Shown here: piece by piece, positions 45,787-56,749 of the stretch | Numbering within the stretch: the stretch's first letter is position 1 | How the letters are laid out: each line of letters opens with the position of its first letter | Source of the DNA: Metallyticus violacea | Lineage: Eukaryota; Arthropoda; Insecta; Mantodea; Metallyticidae | DNA: 64,000 nt | Assembly: GCA_030762175.1 (NCBI GenBank) | Contig: CM060830.1 | Location: 52,316,501 to 52,380,500, forward strand | Direction of reading: 5' to 3' | Made by a program: the position numbers and the translations under genes | The notes under the pieces: model-generated | The model's input: the letters and a program-made list of their open reading frames with translations, nothing else | Told to the model about the DNA's origin: nothing | Databases searched by the model: none

Positions 45787-45855
<69 letters not shown>
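45355..45855. repeat. nested palindromes between (TA)n tracts
   Basis: TA tracts lie at about 45355-45378, 45472-45490 and 45788-45853. Between the first two is an 18-bp inverted repeat (AACAAGTTAATAGTAATT at 45404-45421, its complement at 45454-45471). Between the second and third is a 130-bp near-perfect palindrome described separately. TA flanks suggest a TA-targeting element or replication-slippage-prone cruciform. Confidence 0.85.
45526..45787. repeat. near-perfect palindrome, ~129-bp arms, 4-base spacer
   Basis: Left arm 45526-45655, spacer CTCA, right arm 45660-45787, with about four differences between arms. The centre carries TCACGTGAT in both arms and GAGCTTGGCTCTTG/CAAGAGCCAAGCTC. 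An RNA from either strand would form a long hairpin. No coding. Confidence 0.9.
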
Positions 45856-47075
45856 GTGATTCTTGGCAAAACACACAATTTGAAAAAATGCGTAAATAAA
45901 ATAGATATATTCACTAATGTAGAAGCATTATTTATTCTATGTATAATTTATTTCCTTAATTTTACGTACATAATCTTTTTTAACCTCGAGTTCAAACTCA
46001 TAATTCAAATATTGAGACAACCCCTTCAAACGGATATAAAATATAGATCACGTTTCGTTTTTGCTTCGTATTTTGTAAGACAGTGGCAGGGAAAGTTTAA
46101 AAATCACGACTTAACCGAGACGTTAGCCACGCTTTAAGTTTGCTGTCTATCATTCTACGGTAACTTAACTTAAACAACCGGGGTGAAAGTGAACTTTAAT
46201 GCACATTAAATACTTTTCATAACTTTCTGTAGATCATGTGATTCACAGAGATTAGCCGTGGTCTTGTGATCAGCTTGTCTGCCTGCAAATCTCATAAGGT
46301 CTGGGTAAGCTTTTTCCTGATATTTTCTTTACCCTGGAGAAAAAAATTGATTAGGGCAAATGTAACACAAATGAAAATATGACATTATTCAAAATTAGTG
46401 GTGGTTTTAATGTACATGACTTTTGCACTAAAACAGCCAATCCATATGTAATGGGACAGCAAGGAACTTACAACTTAGCTTTGAAAAAAGGACGTATAAT
46501 TCCGGTTAAGATATATACCGGGTGTTCTTCTCATACTGCGAATTGGTAACTAGCCAAACCTGCATTTTACAGTCGATGGGAAATGCAGATGCTCTCAAAT
46601 GACCCACCGCATTCACCAGTTCGTCCTATAATGGAGTTTACCTTTATCTACTGTGTACATATTGCTTCAGAATTACTTCTATTTTTTGACTTTCTTTTGT
46701 ATGTAAACATATCTTTACAGACTAAAATATCATTCAATGCCGTATGTTTGTAATTTCACACTAATGTAAAATTATTCGAATTAATTTTATTACGTTTAAT
46801 AAAGCAGATTCTTATAGTAATATGCGATTTATTGAAAGTTACATTAAAATATCACAGAATAAACATCATTACTCTATTCTGTGACAGAAATCAAAACAAA
46901 AAAGATATACTTTCATGGGCCAATATTTGAAACCTGGACCTTCAGCGCTAAAGCCTAGCGGACGCAAAGTGCCACACGAGTTAAAACATGTCGGCAGAGG
47001 TTCGGCCGAAATCGGTGCGACACAGGGGATAGTGTTTCTGAGATAGTCTGTAAAACGCCGGGATTGTATAATTTT
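45856..47075. other. no gene; weak tRNA-like fragment near 46245
   Basis: Around 46245-46310 the sequence TTAGCCGTGGTCTTGTGATC followed by AATCTCATAAGGTCTGGG loosely resembles a tRNA-derived SINE head. It is too diverged to place in a family. The rest shows no supported feature. Confidence 0.3.
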
Positions 47076-47077
47076 TT

Positions 47078-47358
47078 TTGAGTAGTGTTTAACGCCCGTT
47101 TTTACTACTGAGGCACCACAGGCGGTGGACACTGATGATACATGAAATGAAATGATGATTTGGAAAAGAATTTTATTTTTTAAGGAAAGAAGCATTCCAG
47201 GCCTAAGTTTAGGGTACTTTCCAGGCATTTGTCAGTTAAGAGGACTAAGGAAGATCTGAAAAAAAAAACCCAGTCAGGGAGGACGGTCCTGGCGGGATTC
47301 GAACCCCAGACCTACCGCTCACGAGTCCGCGTCTTAACGACCTCGGCCACTCGTGGCG
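47078..47358 (-). repeat. SINE family B, near full length
   Basis: The plus strand runs from GAGTAGTGTTTAACGCCCGT to GGCCACTCGTGGCGG. B box is intact (GGGATTCGAACCCC). Tail of eight A before the TA-rich flank. Confidence 0.9.
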
Positions 47359-47379
47359 GTACAATCCAGAGGAATGAAT

Positions 47380-47554
47380 GATTTTTATTTGGTTTATTTA
47401 TGGACGCTTTTTAACATCTCAGGTCATCAGCGTCCCATTCAATTCAGGGCGTGAAACGGCCGACAAATTTTGCTCTTTGCTTTGCTCCTCTTTTTTCACG
47501 CTTGAGGTTCATTATCGTGCTGTAAATGGACGACACGGGACCCACAGCTTTACT
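47380..47554 (-). repeat. SINE family A, 5'-truncated, with 10-bp target duplication
   Basis: Only the 3' half remains: GGTTTATTTATGGACGC to GACCCACAGCTTTACT. AGGAATGAAT occurs at 47370-47379 and 47555-47564. A direct repeat around a 5'-truncated body is the mark of target-primed reverse transcription. Confidence 0.85.
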
Positions 47555-47564
47555 AGGAATGAAT

Positions 47565-47822
47565 AGTGTTTAACAGAGGCACCACAGGCGATGGACACTG
47601 ATAATAAATGAGATGAAATGATAAATTGGGAAAGGATTTATTCTTAAAGGAAGGAAACGTTCCAGGCCTAAGTTTAGGATACCTTCCCGGCATTTGCCAT
47701 TTATGAGGACTGAGAAAAACCTGGAAAAAAACCTCAATCACGGAGGACAGTCCTGGCGGTATTCGAACCCAGGTCTCCCGCTCACGAGTGCGCGCCTTAA
47801 CGACCTCGGCCACCCGTGGCGG
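47565..47822 (-). repeat. SINE family B
   Basis: From GTGTTTAACAGAGGCACC to GGCCACCCGTGGCGG. A deletion removes CGCCCGTTTTTACTACTG near the 3' end. B box GTATTCGAACCC. Confidence 0.9.
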
Positions 47823-48350
47823 GGACAATCTACAGGGCAAGACTCCCTCGGTATATAGATTTTTAATGCGATAAATGTATCACATATTTATGAAAATTAA
47901 CAAGTTCGAAGAACATAAACCCGAAAAAATTAATAATACTAGACATCTCAAAAAATGCTTTCTTATTGCTGATAACTACACGCTGCTCTATAAATGACGC
48001 ATGTGCCGTATTAAATATCAACATTTACCAGAATAAAGAAATTCTTATTTATCTGACTTCATCATGCAAAAGAGTAAAAACAAAAATATCGCCTCTCTGA
48101 CAAAATATGTCATTATTAAATTGGTGTTTCTTCAAAATACTCATAAAATATTTTTTTTAGTTAGATTTGGTAAATGTATGTCTTGCTAAATATGTTCACA
48201 TATAGACGTGCGGGACAGAGCGAGAAATCACCTGTACTACTTTGGTTTGAGAGTGCTTACTGTATGTTAATTAGGTTTGACACCATTGAACTTTCATTTC
48301 TTCCCAAAATAACTTCTTCATTGGATTTGTTTAATGCACTTCATTTTAAC
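47823..48350. other. no gene recognised
   Basis: AT-rich; no supported feature. Confidence 0.35.
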
Positions 48351-48351
48351 T

Positions 48352-48590
48352 AATGAAGCATCACAGGCGGTGGGCACTGATGATACATGAAGTGAAATAA
48401 ATTGGGAAAGGATATTTTTAAAAGAAGTAGGCGTTCCAGGCCTGTTTTAGGGTAGTATTTGCCATTTATGAGGACTGAGATAAATCCGCAAAAAACCTGG
48501 GTCGGGGAGGACGGTCCTAATGGGATTCAAAACCCAAACCTACCGCGCACGAGTCCCCAGCTTAACACCCCAGCCATCCGTGACGGTCTC
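48352..48590 (-). repeat. SINE family B, older copy
   Basis: Plus strand GAAGCATCACAGGCGGTGGG to GCCATCCGTGACGG. B box decayed (GGGATTCAAAACCC). Lies directly against a mariner remnant. Confidence 0.8.
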
Positions 48591-48846
48591 TTCATTAGAT
48601 GAAAATGTATTTCCACCAAGTAATTTTCTCATCATTGGGAAGAAATGAAAACCCGACGAGACCAAATCTGGGAAATAAGGCGGATGTGGCTACAAAGCAC
48701 AACTGAGTTCTTTGATTTCGTCTTTGCAACGACACATACATATGACAAGTATTGTCTTGATGAACTTTCTTCTTTGATGATTCCAGACCATTCTTGGCAT
48801 ATTTTATTTTTAGTTGGTCCAAAAAATGTAGCATAGTATACTCTAG

Positions 48847-48873
48847 TGATGCTGCTGCTGATGATGCTGATGC

Positions 48874-48945
<72 letters not shown>
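48847..48945. repeat. (CTG)n then (GAT)n array
   Basis: About 30 codon-sized units. Reading across it gives long Asp/Ala or Ser/Ala runs that are not a real protein. The array lies where the aligned mariner copy at 20.25 kb has no such repeat. Confidence 0.95.
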
Positions 48946-48947
<2 letters not shown>

Positions 48948-49581
48948 GTTTCACTAGTAAAATAGTCGATCAGTCAGATGCCTTTATCTTTCTAGAAAAC
49001 TGATGCCATGATTCCGGAGAACTAACACGTTTGTATTCTTTGGCTATGCAGAGTATTAATGTTAAAATTGTTTTGTTTTTGGTGTGTAGTAATGCAATTA
49101 TGTTTCATTAATTGATAAGAATGGATGGGGAAAAAAAACTGAAAATGTGCTAAATGTTGCTGAGAGCTTTGCATTCTAATTCATGTCAACTGCCGCGGCA
49201 TCCCTCTTGAAGATATTTTCATGCTTGGTTCCTGCGTACAAATGTGAAAAATCACCTTGCCTGAAATGCCTACAGCTTCAGTAATTTCTGGCACTATATT
49301 TGGCTATACTCGAATATCGCGCATATTTTCGGCAATATCCAGCAGGGTGAATGATTTTAGTTGTAGGCTGCGCGCATCATCTTCCATATTTTAACAACCG
49401 CCATTGAACTCAGTGGTTCACTAGAAAAGTTATAAATGATAATAATAGAATCTCCTAAAGTATTTATCATTTCTGTTGCTGTCATCACATCCTTGTTCGA
49501 AAAGAATTTAATTACCGTAATCTGTTCGATATTTGTGTCATTTTCTCCCAATGTGCCTATGTCTGCACTGCAACAAAGAAC

Positions 49582-49852
49582 TGCCTCGTAAACTCAAGAT
49601 CTCGGGTTTAATCCCGACCAGGATCGATAGATATTTTGGGGCGTAAAAATCCTAAGTATGGCTTCATTCGGAAGGGAAGTAAAGCCGTGGGTTCCGTGTC
49701 GTACATTTACGGCACGATAAAGAACCTCAAGCCTGAATGAAGAGACCTCTGAGAAAAATTTACCGACTATTTCACGCCCTGAATTGAATGGGACGCTGAT
49801 GACCTGAGATGTTAAAAGAGCGTCCGTAAATAAACCAAATGAATCAACAAAT
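49582..49852 (+). repeat. SINE family A, 5'-truncated, inside mariner
   Basis: Starts at TGCCTCGTAAACTCAAGATC, with the first 30 bases of the head missing, and ends GTCCGTAAATAAACCAAATG. It interrupts sequence that is continuous in the mariner at 20.75-20.82 kb. Confidence 0.9.
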
Positions 49853-49996
49853 AACAATGCTTACCCATTATGAACCTTCACGGAGCGAAGCATTATTGCA
49901 CTCAGCGGAAGATAGACTTTGATGTGATAGTTTGGAACTATTGCTGTAATCTGTGGATCATTTCGAAAACATTTCGATAGCCCTTGTTTAATTAAA

Positions 49997-49997
<1 letters not shown>

Positions 49998-50028
<31 letters not shown>

Positions 50029-50034
50029 AAGGCA
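49998..50034. repeat. (GAA)n microsatellite
   Basis: About 12 units with one GAG interruption. Confidence 0.9.
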
Positions 50035-50073
50035 ATGAGGGTGGAATAAAAGAGAAATAGACGAAACCAATGC

Positions 50074-50074
<1 letters not shown>

Positions 50075-50124
<50 letters not shown>
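50075..50124. repeat. (AAT)n microsatellite
   Basis: About 16 units. Confidence 0.95.
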
Positions 50125-52490
50125 TAAGGTGAGTAGGACAAAGTCATATGAAGAGCATTGGGGATAATTCTGAAGCTATTATTTCACTAGATTATGTCAA
50201 TTCTTTTTGCAGCAAGATGACTAAGAAAGGAAAGTTTGCAAAAATAGCACGAAAGCAGACAAATGTGTGTGATGAATAATTTGAAGGTATGATTAAAAAC
50301 CAGACATCGCTATTTGCAACATAGGTACAGATATTTTCCAAATATTATTGACATTAAAACATTGTTTAATTTGAAAAAGTCGTACCACTTCTTGCAACTG
50401 TTTGCTTACAGTTTGAGGTCGTTCTGATATTACGACAGGTAAAGAAAGATTGAAAGAATGTCTCGTAATGGAACGCACGAGTAAATTATTACAAAGATAT
50501 TAAAAATGGAGCGCTACATTATTAAATATACAGAAATACAAATCCTCTTTTCTTTTTGTGAATTACATTTAATGTAGAGCTCTTACGTGACCATGACCTT
50601 CTGCAGCCGTGATCTTGGGCTCTCTGCGAAAATCAAGCCGCCAAGTCAGGTTTGCTTTTTTCCCTCTGGTATCTTCTCCAGCTGGCTTCATACAAAACAA
50701 TCTGGTGCAAATCTCTGTTATAAAGCCTTGTACTCTTATAGGAGAGTAGAATATTTCTTCAGAATTGAACGAGCAGCCAAATATCATTCTCGATGTTTAA
50801 TAATATTTTATACCCACTTTATTTACACTGCACAACAAAAGGTATAAAAGTGACAATCGATTTATTATAACAAAAGCACGACCTTCAGAAATCTGTACAT
50901 AAAAAGCATCGGCTACATGCCACTAACTCGAATTTGTGCTGGCTATGAGCTTCATCAGTGCTAGTAAAGGAGGTGCGTGGTAACATTTCTACATTGCTGT
51001 TAGAATAGTGGAGAGATGTGTTAAAAACAAGCTAGGGTAACGACAACCCAGATTAATACTGCTCCAGCGAACCTCTTCTGCCAATATTTTTCTATTCTAA
51101 GGTTGTATCTACTTTTGAGAATATAAATCTCGTTTTATAGAAGAATTGAAAAGAAAGTTGTCTGTTCTTTAGTGCAAGATAAGGGTTTTGTGCACTCCAG
51201 TTCCTCTAGTTATGTATCGATATATGGGTATTTAAATGTGACTTAAAATATTCCATGCGAGTCAATGAACTTCGTTCTTACTTTTCTCCAATCTCCTCAC
51301 GTTTCTCCTCGGCAAACACGCGACGGTTCACTTTCGGTTTTCAATCGAGAACATATTTCATTTCCCTCAATCTGGTCATAAGATAACGATCAATGCATAT
51401 GTGAGATTCAGGAACATAGGAGAATTTTCTTACATATATACCATCTCACTTTAGTGTAAGAGTTTGTTTTTTCATACGAATCATATAAGAAAATTCTGTG
51501 CTCTAAAGTGTAGGTATTTTGGCATCGTAAAAGTACTAACAAATAGATAAAGAGAAATTCACCTTTCAAGACGTATCACCTTAAAGTGCTTTCGAACAGC
51601 ACAAAGACAACGCTCCAATTGCTTTAGACGGGGACATTGAAGGCCAAGGAAATTAATTTTTCCCGTTCACGCGGTGTTTTATGTTTTGGCTAGCAGGTGT
51701 GCCGGAGGCCGCGGTTACTTTACTTCAATTCTTCTCCTATCCCCCTTTGCAATTTGTCAAACTGCTTTATGTACCTGTTTCCTGCCGATCTCACGGCAGT
51801 ATGCATTTATTCCCTAAGATAATAGACAATTTTAGAGCAATATATTCTTGTTTTTTAATATTGTTTTGAATACAAATAAGCTCATCATACTCGTGAGTAA
51901 TTTATTTTGATCATACCTGATCAATTATTACCTCCTTCCAGAACTACGATTCAGTACAAATTTTAATATACTGGTCAGTACAAAATAAATGTACCAAAGT
52001 TTAAAAAAAAAAAGCCAGTTTGCCAACAAGTTCTTTTCTGAAAATACACAAAAATTTAAGCGTAGTAGTGCAATCAGAAACATTATGAATAACTAGATCA
52101 GAATTTGTTTTCCTGATACAATGTCTGTTTAGCCCATGGAGGACGGCCATTCCAGCATCTCTTTAAGGTTACATTTTATGCCTGCTTTAATAAGCGAAGA
52201 TGGTATAAGGACGCTGCCGGCTGCGGTATGTTTAGTAGTCGAGACATAAAACCCCGGTAAGCGGACAAAGTTTATAGCTAAATCCCGGTATATCTTTAAA
52301 ACTTAAAGCTAAACAGAATCGGTTTTGGTTTTATCTTGGTAACATTTGAATTTCTATGTGACAAGTGGACATAATTATATCGCTTTGTAACAGCGATTAC
52401 TTTAATCGTCATCAACTTACAATGTTTAAGTCTAAGGCCTATTTCGGGTCCTTATGATTCAAATTTAGTTAAACTAAGCACCTATAGATG
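50125..52490. other. no gene recognised
   Basis: Some mildly GC-richer patches (50580-50700, 51690-51800) with short open frames but no acceptor/donor pairs or recognised families. Probably intergenic or intronic. Confidence 0.35.
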
Positions 52491-52495
52491 TTTGA

Positions 52496-52764
52496 AGGTA
52501 GATGATCAGCCCATAGCTCTTCGAGTGTCATCTAGTGTGATGCTAACTTATCACTTGGATGTGAATTCACCAGGGATCTCTCTTTCAAATATAGAGGTAT
52601 TTCCTTAAACGTGCCGCAAGTCTACGAATTATAGGGCTTTAAGACCCTCCCAAAGAACTTGTGCTCGATTTATACGCGTAAAGATCTATCGATCTCTGCT
52701 GGGTTTGAACCAGTTAACCTTGGATCAAGAGGGAATTACTCTTAGGTCACCGAGGCCGACGATT
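52496..52764 (-). repeat. SINE family C (tRNA-derived)
   Basis: The minus strand starts near 52762 with GTCGGCCTCGGTGACCTAAG (A box), then CTGGTTCAAACCCAGC (B box), and runs to GGGCTGATCATCTACC near 52500. Only copy of this family in the window; no target duplication seen. Confidence 0.65.
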
Positions 52765-52765
52765 T

Positions 52766-52767
52766 CT

Positions 52768-52808
<41 letters not shown>

Positions 52809-52810
52809 TG
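52766..52810. repeat. (AAT)n microsatellite with short inverted partner
   Basis: About 13 AAT units followed by TTATTATTAT. Confidence 0.9.
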
Positions 52811-53721
52811 TTATTATTATGCTTTCTTTAATAACCTAACAATTTCTTACGGTATTTGCGAAGGATAAACTTTTATTGCGATAACTACTGGCGCGTACGC
52901 GCAATAGTCTACAGAACAGATTATTCTGTTACATTCAAGAAAGTTATGAAATATATGAATATATGAACAAAAATTATAGTGAACACACTTTGAAATAAAT
53001 CAGGAAATAATATTTACATAGCTAAAAAGAAATTAACCTCTTTCCTTTTTCACTTCAGATTGATGCCGTTTTGTTAGTGTTGATAATTATAAACCACCCA
53101 GATAGGCCTTAATAAATAACGCAGTATGTGACATTACCGTGCTGTGACATTAATTATCAATTGTTTTCACGAAGGTAAATGATATGGATTTAGCTCAAGG
53201 TCTCAGGGTTAGTCAAAGTAGGTTATCAAGTTCACATAGTCAAGTACGAACTCATAAGCAGCGAGTATTATGTTTCATTAGCAACTTCCCATCCTTCCGA
53301 TTGTGACACTTTGTTTAGAGTTTAAATTGTAATTTATTCTGTGTTGTCCTTTGATCAAAGAAGTGCCTCTAACATGCTGATATCTGGTGAGTAAACATGC
53401 AAGATGTCCGTCACTCAGGAGCAGCCTAAAGTAAGCAAATTCCTCATCAAGTAGAATAACTTCAAAAAATCCAAATTATGGCCTTATTAATTAATATAAG
53501 TTATGCATTAATGTGTAGTATTAGCATGACAAACTCTAAATCTAACTGAAAAAAATAAAAACTGAATTATACTGCATTACTTATCTGTTTTTTTTTTCTC
53601 TTGAAAATCAATTGAAAATAAATTGTTATAGTGATATTACTCTAATGCTCAAAAGTAAGAGGAACAAGATTAAGAGTCTTGCAATCTATAAGTACTACTA
53701 AAGAGAAACAACATTTTAGAA

Positions 53722-53764
<43 letters not shown>

Positions 53765-54285
53765 GAGATTAGCCCACAGAACTTAAGGATATACTAAAAT
53801 TAAATATACGACCATAGATATACGATATATAGATAAAGCTATATTGCCTAGTATTTTTAAACATTTTTAAATGTAACCATGTTTATGAACTGAACCCTTG
53901 ATATCGTCGTTACATCGCTAAAATAGAGAGAAATTACAGAAAGTTTCGACTTACTATTAAGAAGTTCATATGTGTCAATGAAATAAAAATATGTTACTAT
54001 TAAAAACAGTTACAATATACGCAATCAACATTATACAACATTCAATCGAAAGTTACATCGATTTTCAGTGGCTATGAAATTAAATTTAAATGCTATTGTA
54101 ATAAAAACATGTAAAGCAAACGTTTTCTGAAGGTTATTACAGAATGCTGTTACATACAAATGTAATTCTCACACACATATTAGATTAATATTTCACAGTT
54201 GCTATCTTCACGACAATACTTTTGTTAAATATAAAACACAGGCATCGTTATATATACAATTTATATGCTGAGTTAATTTGCCCTT
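52811..54285. other. no gene; (ATT)n at 53726-53764
   Basis: AT-rich. A perfect ATT array of about 13 units lies at 53726-53764. Nothing else supported. Confidence 0.4.
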
Positions 54286-54289
54286 TCAT

Positions 54290-55050
54290 TTTTTAAGCAG
54301 TTGTGCGAAAGCTAAACCCTACAGCGATTTTTAAATTTTGATTTTGAGATATACCTGAATTTCTCAAAATTTGAAAAACTACTTTCGTTATTTTATTTAA
54401 ATGGTATATACCGAATTTTGTTGCCGAAAAACAAATATTCGTGCCACTAGAGCAATTTTTAAATTTTGGGTTTCAGGTAACCCTCCTCCAAATAGTCTAA
54501 TTTCGCTTATTTTTAGAAACTATTTTAATTGTTTTATTTCAATGGCATATACCGAGTTTCTAGAAAAAACAAAAAGTATGGTCGCTAGAGTTATTTTTAA
54601 ATTTTTGCGCTAGGTTAACCCCTACCCGTCGGTCCTGGTGGTGTAGTGGTTACCATACTTGCCTTCTAAACCCAAGATCGCGGGTTCGAAACCGGCCAGG
54701 ACCGATGGATTTTTTTGGGGCGTAAAAATCCTAAGTATGGCTTCCTTCGGAAGGGAAGTAAAGCCGTGGGTCCCGTGTCGTACATTTACGGCACGAAAAA
54801 GAACCTCAAGCCTGAAAGAGAGGCCTCTGAGCAAAATTTGTCGGCCGTTTCACGCCCTGAGTTGAATGGGACGCTGATGACCTGAGCTGTTAAAGAGCGT
54901 CCATAAATAAATCATTCAAAAAAAAAACCCCTACCCCAATGGTCCATTTTTTCTGGGTAACGAACCTAATATGAATCGTTTATTAATTGATCGTTATATG
55001 CCGAGTTTCTTTGAGAAAAAACAAAAATTTTGGCCACTAGAGCGTTAACA
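54290..55050 (+). repeat. satellite-like array, about 3.5 units of 140 bp, split by a SINE
   Basis: Units contain TTTTATTTMAATGGYATATA, CCGARTTTYTDGMAAAAAAC, CACTAGAGC and TTTTTAAATTTT in order, at about 54300, 54389, 54530 and 54971. A SINE A at 54628-54925 interrupts the third unit. One more unit is at 39533-39655. Confidence 0.7.
54628..54925 (+). repeat. SINE family A, full length with 11-bp target duplication
   Basis: Complete tRNA-like head (GTCGGTCCTGGTGGTGTAGT), near-intact B box (GGGTTCGAAACC), body and A tail. AACCCCTACCC flanks it at 54617-54627 and 54926-54936. The perfect duplication points to a recent insertion. Confidence 0.95.
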
Positions 55051-55780
55051 CACACACATAATTTTTTTCATTGTCATTTTTGTTACCTAGTAGGCGGAAT
55101 AGATAGAGATTTGAAGACATTTTTCAAAAATCTTTCATGGGTACAACCGCAATAGCTACTACATTCCTTCGGAATTCAATTCTTGTTAACTACTGCCTCC
55201 GGTAACTTTTCGGGAAACACACCTTATGGCACCTATTTTTGCCCCTAGTGGGAGTTTTATGAAACTCCTAGAGAAATTCTTTACTGGACTTGTGTTGGAT
55301 AACACTTAAAAATTAACTTGAATTGTTTTGTTTTGAATTATACATCGGTCACATTGAGAATCTCCTTAATTAATATTTACAGATATGACGTTGATACATA
55401 TTTTGATGTGTTGCTAAGCATAACTTGCTGCAGAATTCTTAAGAAAGACACAGAATTAGGTCCACTATCATGCCAGCAGAAGGGTTTAGCCATTTCTTAT
55501 TAGAAAAGTCTGCAATTAACAAAAAAGAAATATTAATTTTCTTGAGGGCTTATTTATTTTTCAATCTGAAATCATATACGTTTTGTACTGAGGGATTATT
55601 ACTGAAGCAATCGAATTTACCAAACATTGAAAATGTTTTCCCTTCAGTGGAAACGTACAAGGTGACAAAAAGGGCATGGCAGCCCAAACCATAAAGAACA
55701 TACATAGTTTCTTTCCCAGAAGTAATTACCTTCCGAACGGTATAGCAACTCCCGGCCAAAATGTACACAAAGCGGCATCA
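55051..55780. other. no gene recognised
   Basis: Short open frames only; nothing supported apart from the poly(A) signal for the minus-strand pseudogene. Confidence 0.35.
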
Positions 55781-55781
55781 C

Positions 55782-55787
55782 TTTATT
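55782..55787 (-). terminator. poly(A) signal for the minus-strand pseudogene
   Basis: AATAAA on the minus strand, about 85 bases after the stop at 55872-55874. Confidence 0.4.
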
Positions 55788-55871
55788 TGTTGTAAAGATT
55801 TTAAGTAAATAATGGAATATTTAATTAACTACAAGCATAATTAATGGGTTCTTCAGAAACGTTTCTCGTGA

Positions 55872-56665
55872 CTATTTCATGAAATAGAAAATCCTGTTTC
55901 TCCCATCTAACGTTGAATGTACTTTTCGCACATATTTCTTTGTTATTTATTATTTGTTTTATTTACGGACGCTCTTTAACATCTCAAATCATCAGCGTCC
56001 CATTCTATTCAAGGCTGAAGCGGCCGACAAATTTTGCTCAGAGGCCTCTTCTTTCAGGCTTGAGATTCTTTTTAGTGCCTTAAATATACGACAGAGACCC
56101 ACGGCTTTACTTCCCTTCCGAAGGAAGTCATACTTAGGATTTTTACGTCCGAAAAAATCCATCGATCCTGGCCGGGTTAGAACCGGCGATTTTGAGTTTA
56201 GAAGGCAATTTTGGTTACCACTACACCACCAGGACCGACTCACATATTTCTCATTGTTATAGTCTAAAAGGCAAAGTTCACGCTGTTGTCTTATAAGGCC
56301 TTGAAAAATTGCATTTCGGATTGGTTTGCTTTCTGTTCTGTTTTGATTTCTTGCATTTTGGAAATTTAAGATGCTAGTGAAGACATTGCCTTTTGTTTTC
56401 TTTACAGGTTTCTTTTCAGGTGATGACAAAATTTGTTTTATAATGCCATCAGGTGATACTGTGTTGTCAACCTTAAAACTGAAGAAGATAATTTTAATCG
56501 AGTTTGAGCTATTTGTTGTTGAATTAAGTTTGGATTTTGTAGTTCATTAGTCATGGCAACACATTCATAAGTAGCATTTATCAAACCATTTATTCTAAAA
56601 ACAGCAACTTTTACTACTTCCAGCATAATTTCCTGCCTCACTTCTTGAAGACGGTGGACACTCAT
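55872..56665 (-). pseudogene. intronless gene split by a SINE and a frameshift
   Basis: Minus-strand ATG at 56665 follows GC-richer 5' sequence (GGGCGCTCTTCTCAGACATA). It reads MSVHRLQEVRQEIML, then INATYECVAMTNELQNPNLI and QQQIAQTRLKLSSS. A one-base frameshift near 56478 shifts the frame to FKVDNTVSPDGIIKQILSS, a lysine-rich PEKKPVKKTKGN, RNQNRTESKPIRNAIFQGLI and LLDYNNEKYV. There a SINE A enters. Beyond it, after the duplicated AGAAATATGTG, the frame resumes as RKVHSTLDGRNRIFYFMK and stops. The pre-insertion protein would be about 155 residues. I do not recognise the family. Absence of introns suggests a retrocopy, though no A tail was found; an authentic single-exon gene lost in this lineage is the alternative. 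Confidence 0.55.
55940..56240 (-). repeat. SINE family A with 11-bp target duplication
   Basis: Full-length minus copy from the head at 56240 (GGTGGTGTAGTGGTAACCAA) to the A/T tail at 55940. CACATATTTCT flanks it at 55929-55939 and 56241-56251. It lies inside the reading frame of the pseudogene at 55872-56665. Confidence 0.9.
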
Positions 56666-56749
56666 TATGTCTGAGAAGAGCGCCCTAACGCAACACTATT
56701 GTGTGAATATTGCGATTTCTGCGGCTAACTTTATAGCTGTCCATCGTCA

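Larger units (their letters stand above)
48591..49990 (-). pseudogene. mariner remnant with nested SINE and triplet array
   Basis: The same mariner family as 20050-21000 in the same orientation. Shared plus-strand tracts include TTGGTCCAAAAAATGTAGCA (48812) against AGGTCCAAAAGGTTAGTA, CAGAAAATGAATGCCATGAT-like at 49000, and TGTAATCTGTGGRTYATT near 49947. Minus-strand frames give FFPMMRKLLGG-like and KKKVHQDNTCH fragments, so the HDNA block is mutated to QDNT. It is split twice: by a CTG/GAT array at 48847-48945 and by a SINE A at 49582-49852. Confidence 0.65.

Noticed and set aside
48595..49003. Open frames with long Ser/Ala or Asp/Ala runs on both strands
   Set aside because: They are the CTG/GAT microsatellite read in frame inside a dead mariner.
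49861..50070. Minus-strand frame with a poly-serine run
   Set aside because: Produced by the GAA microsatellite at 49998-50034.
50587..50847. GC-richer open frame on the plus strand
   Set aside because: No acceptor or donor, no recognisable motif, and the opposite strand is equally open; likely chance.
54622..54865. Open frames on both strands, also near 10600, 34950, 47700, 49700, 56000 and 62000
   Set aside because: All lie inside SINE A or B copies and repeat the same peptide patterns (for example FGREVKPWVPC); they are SINE sequence, not genes.
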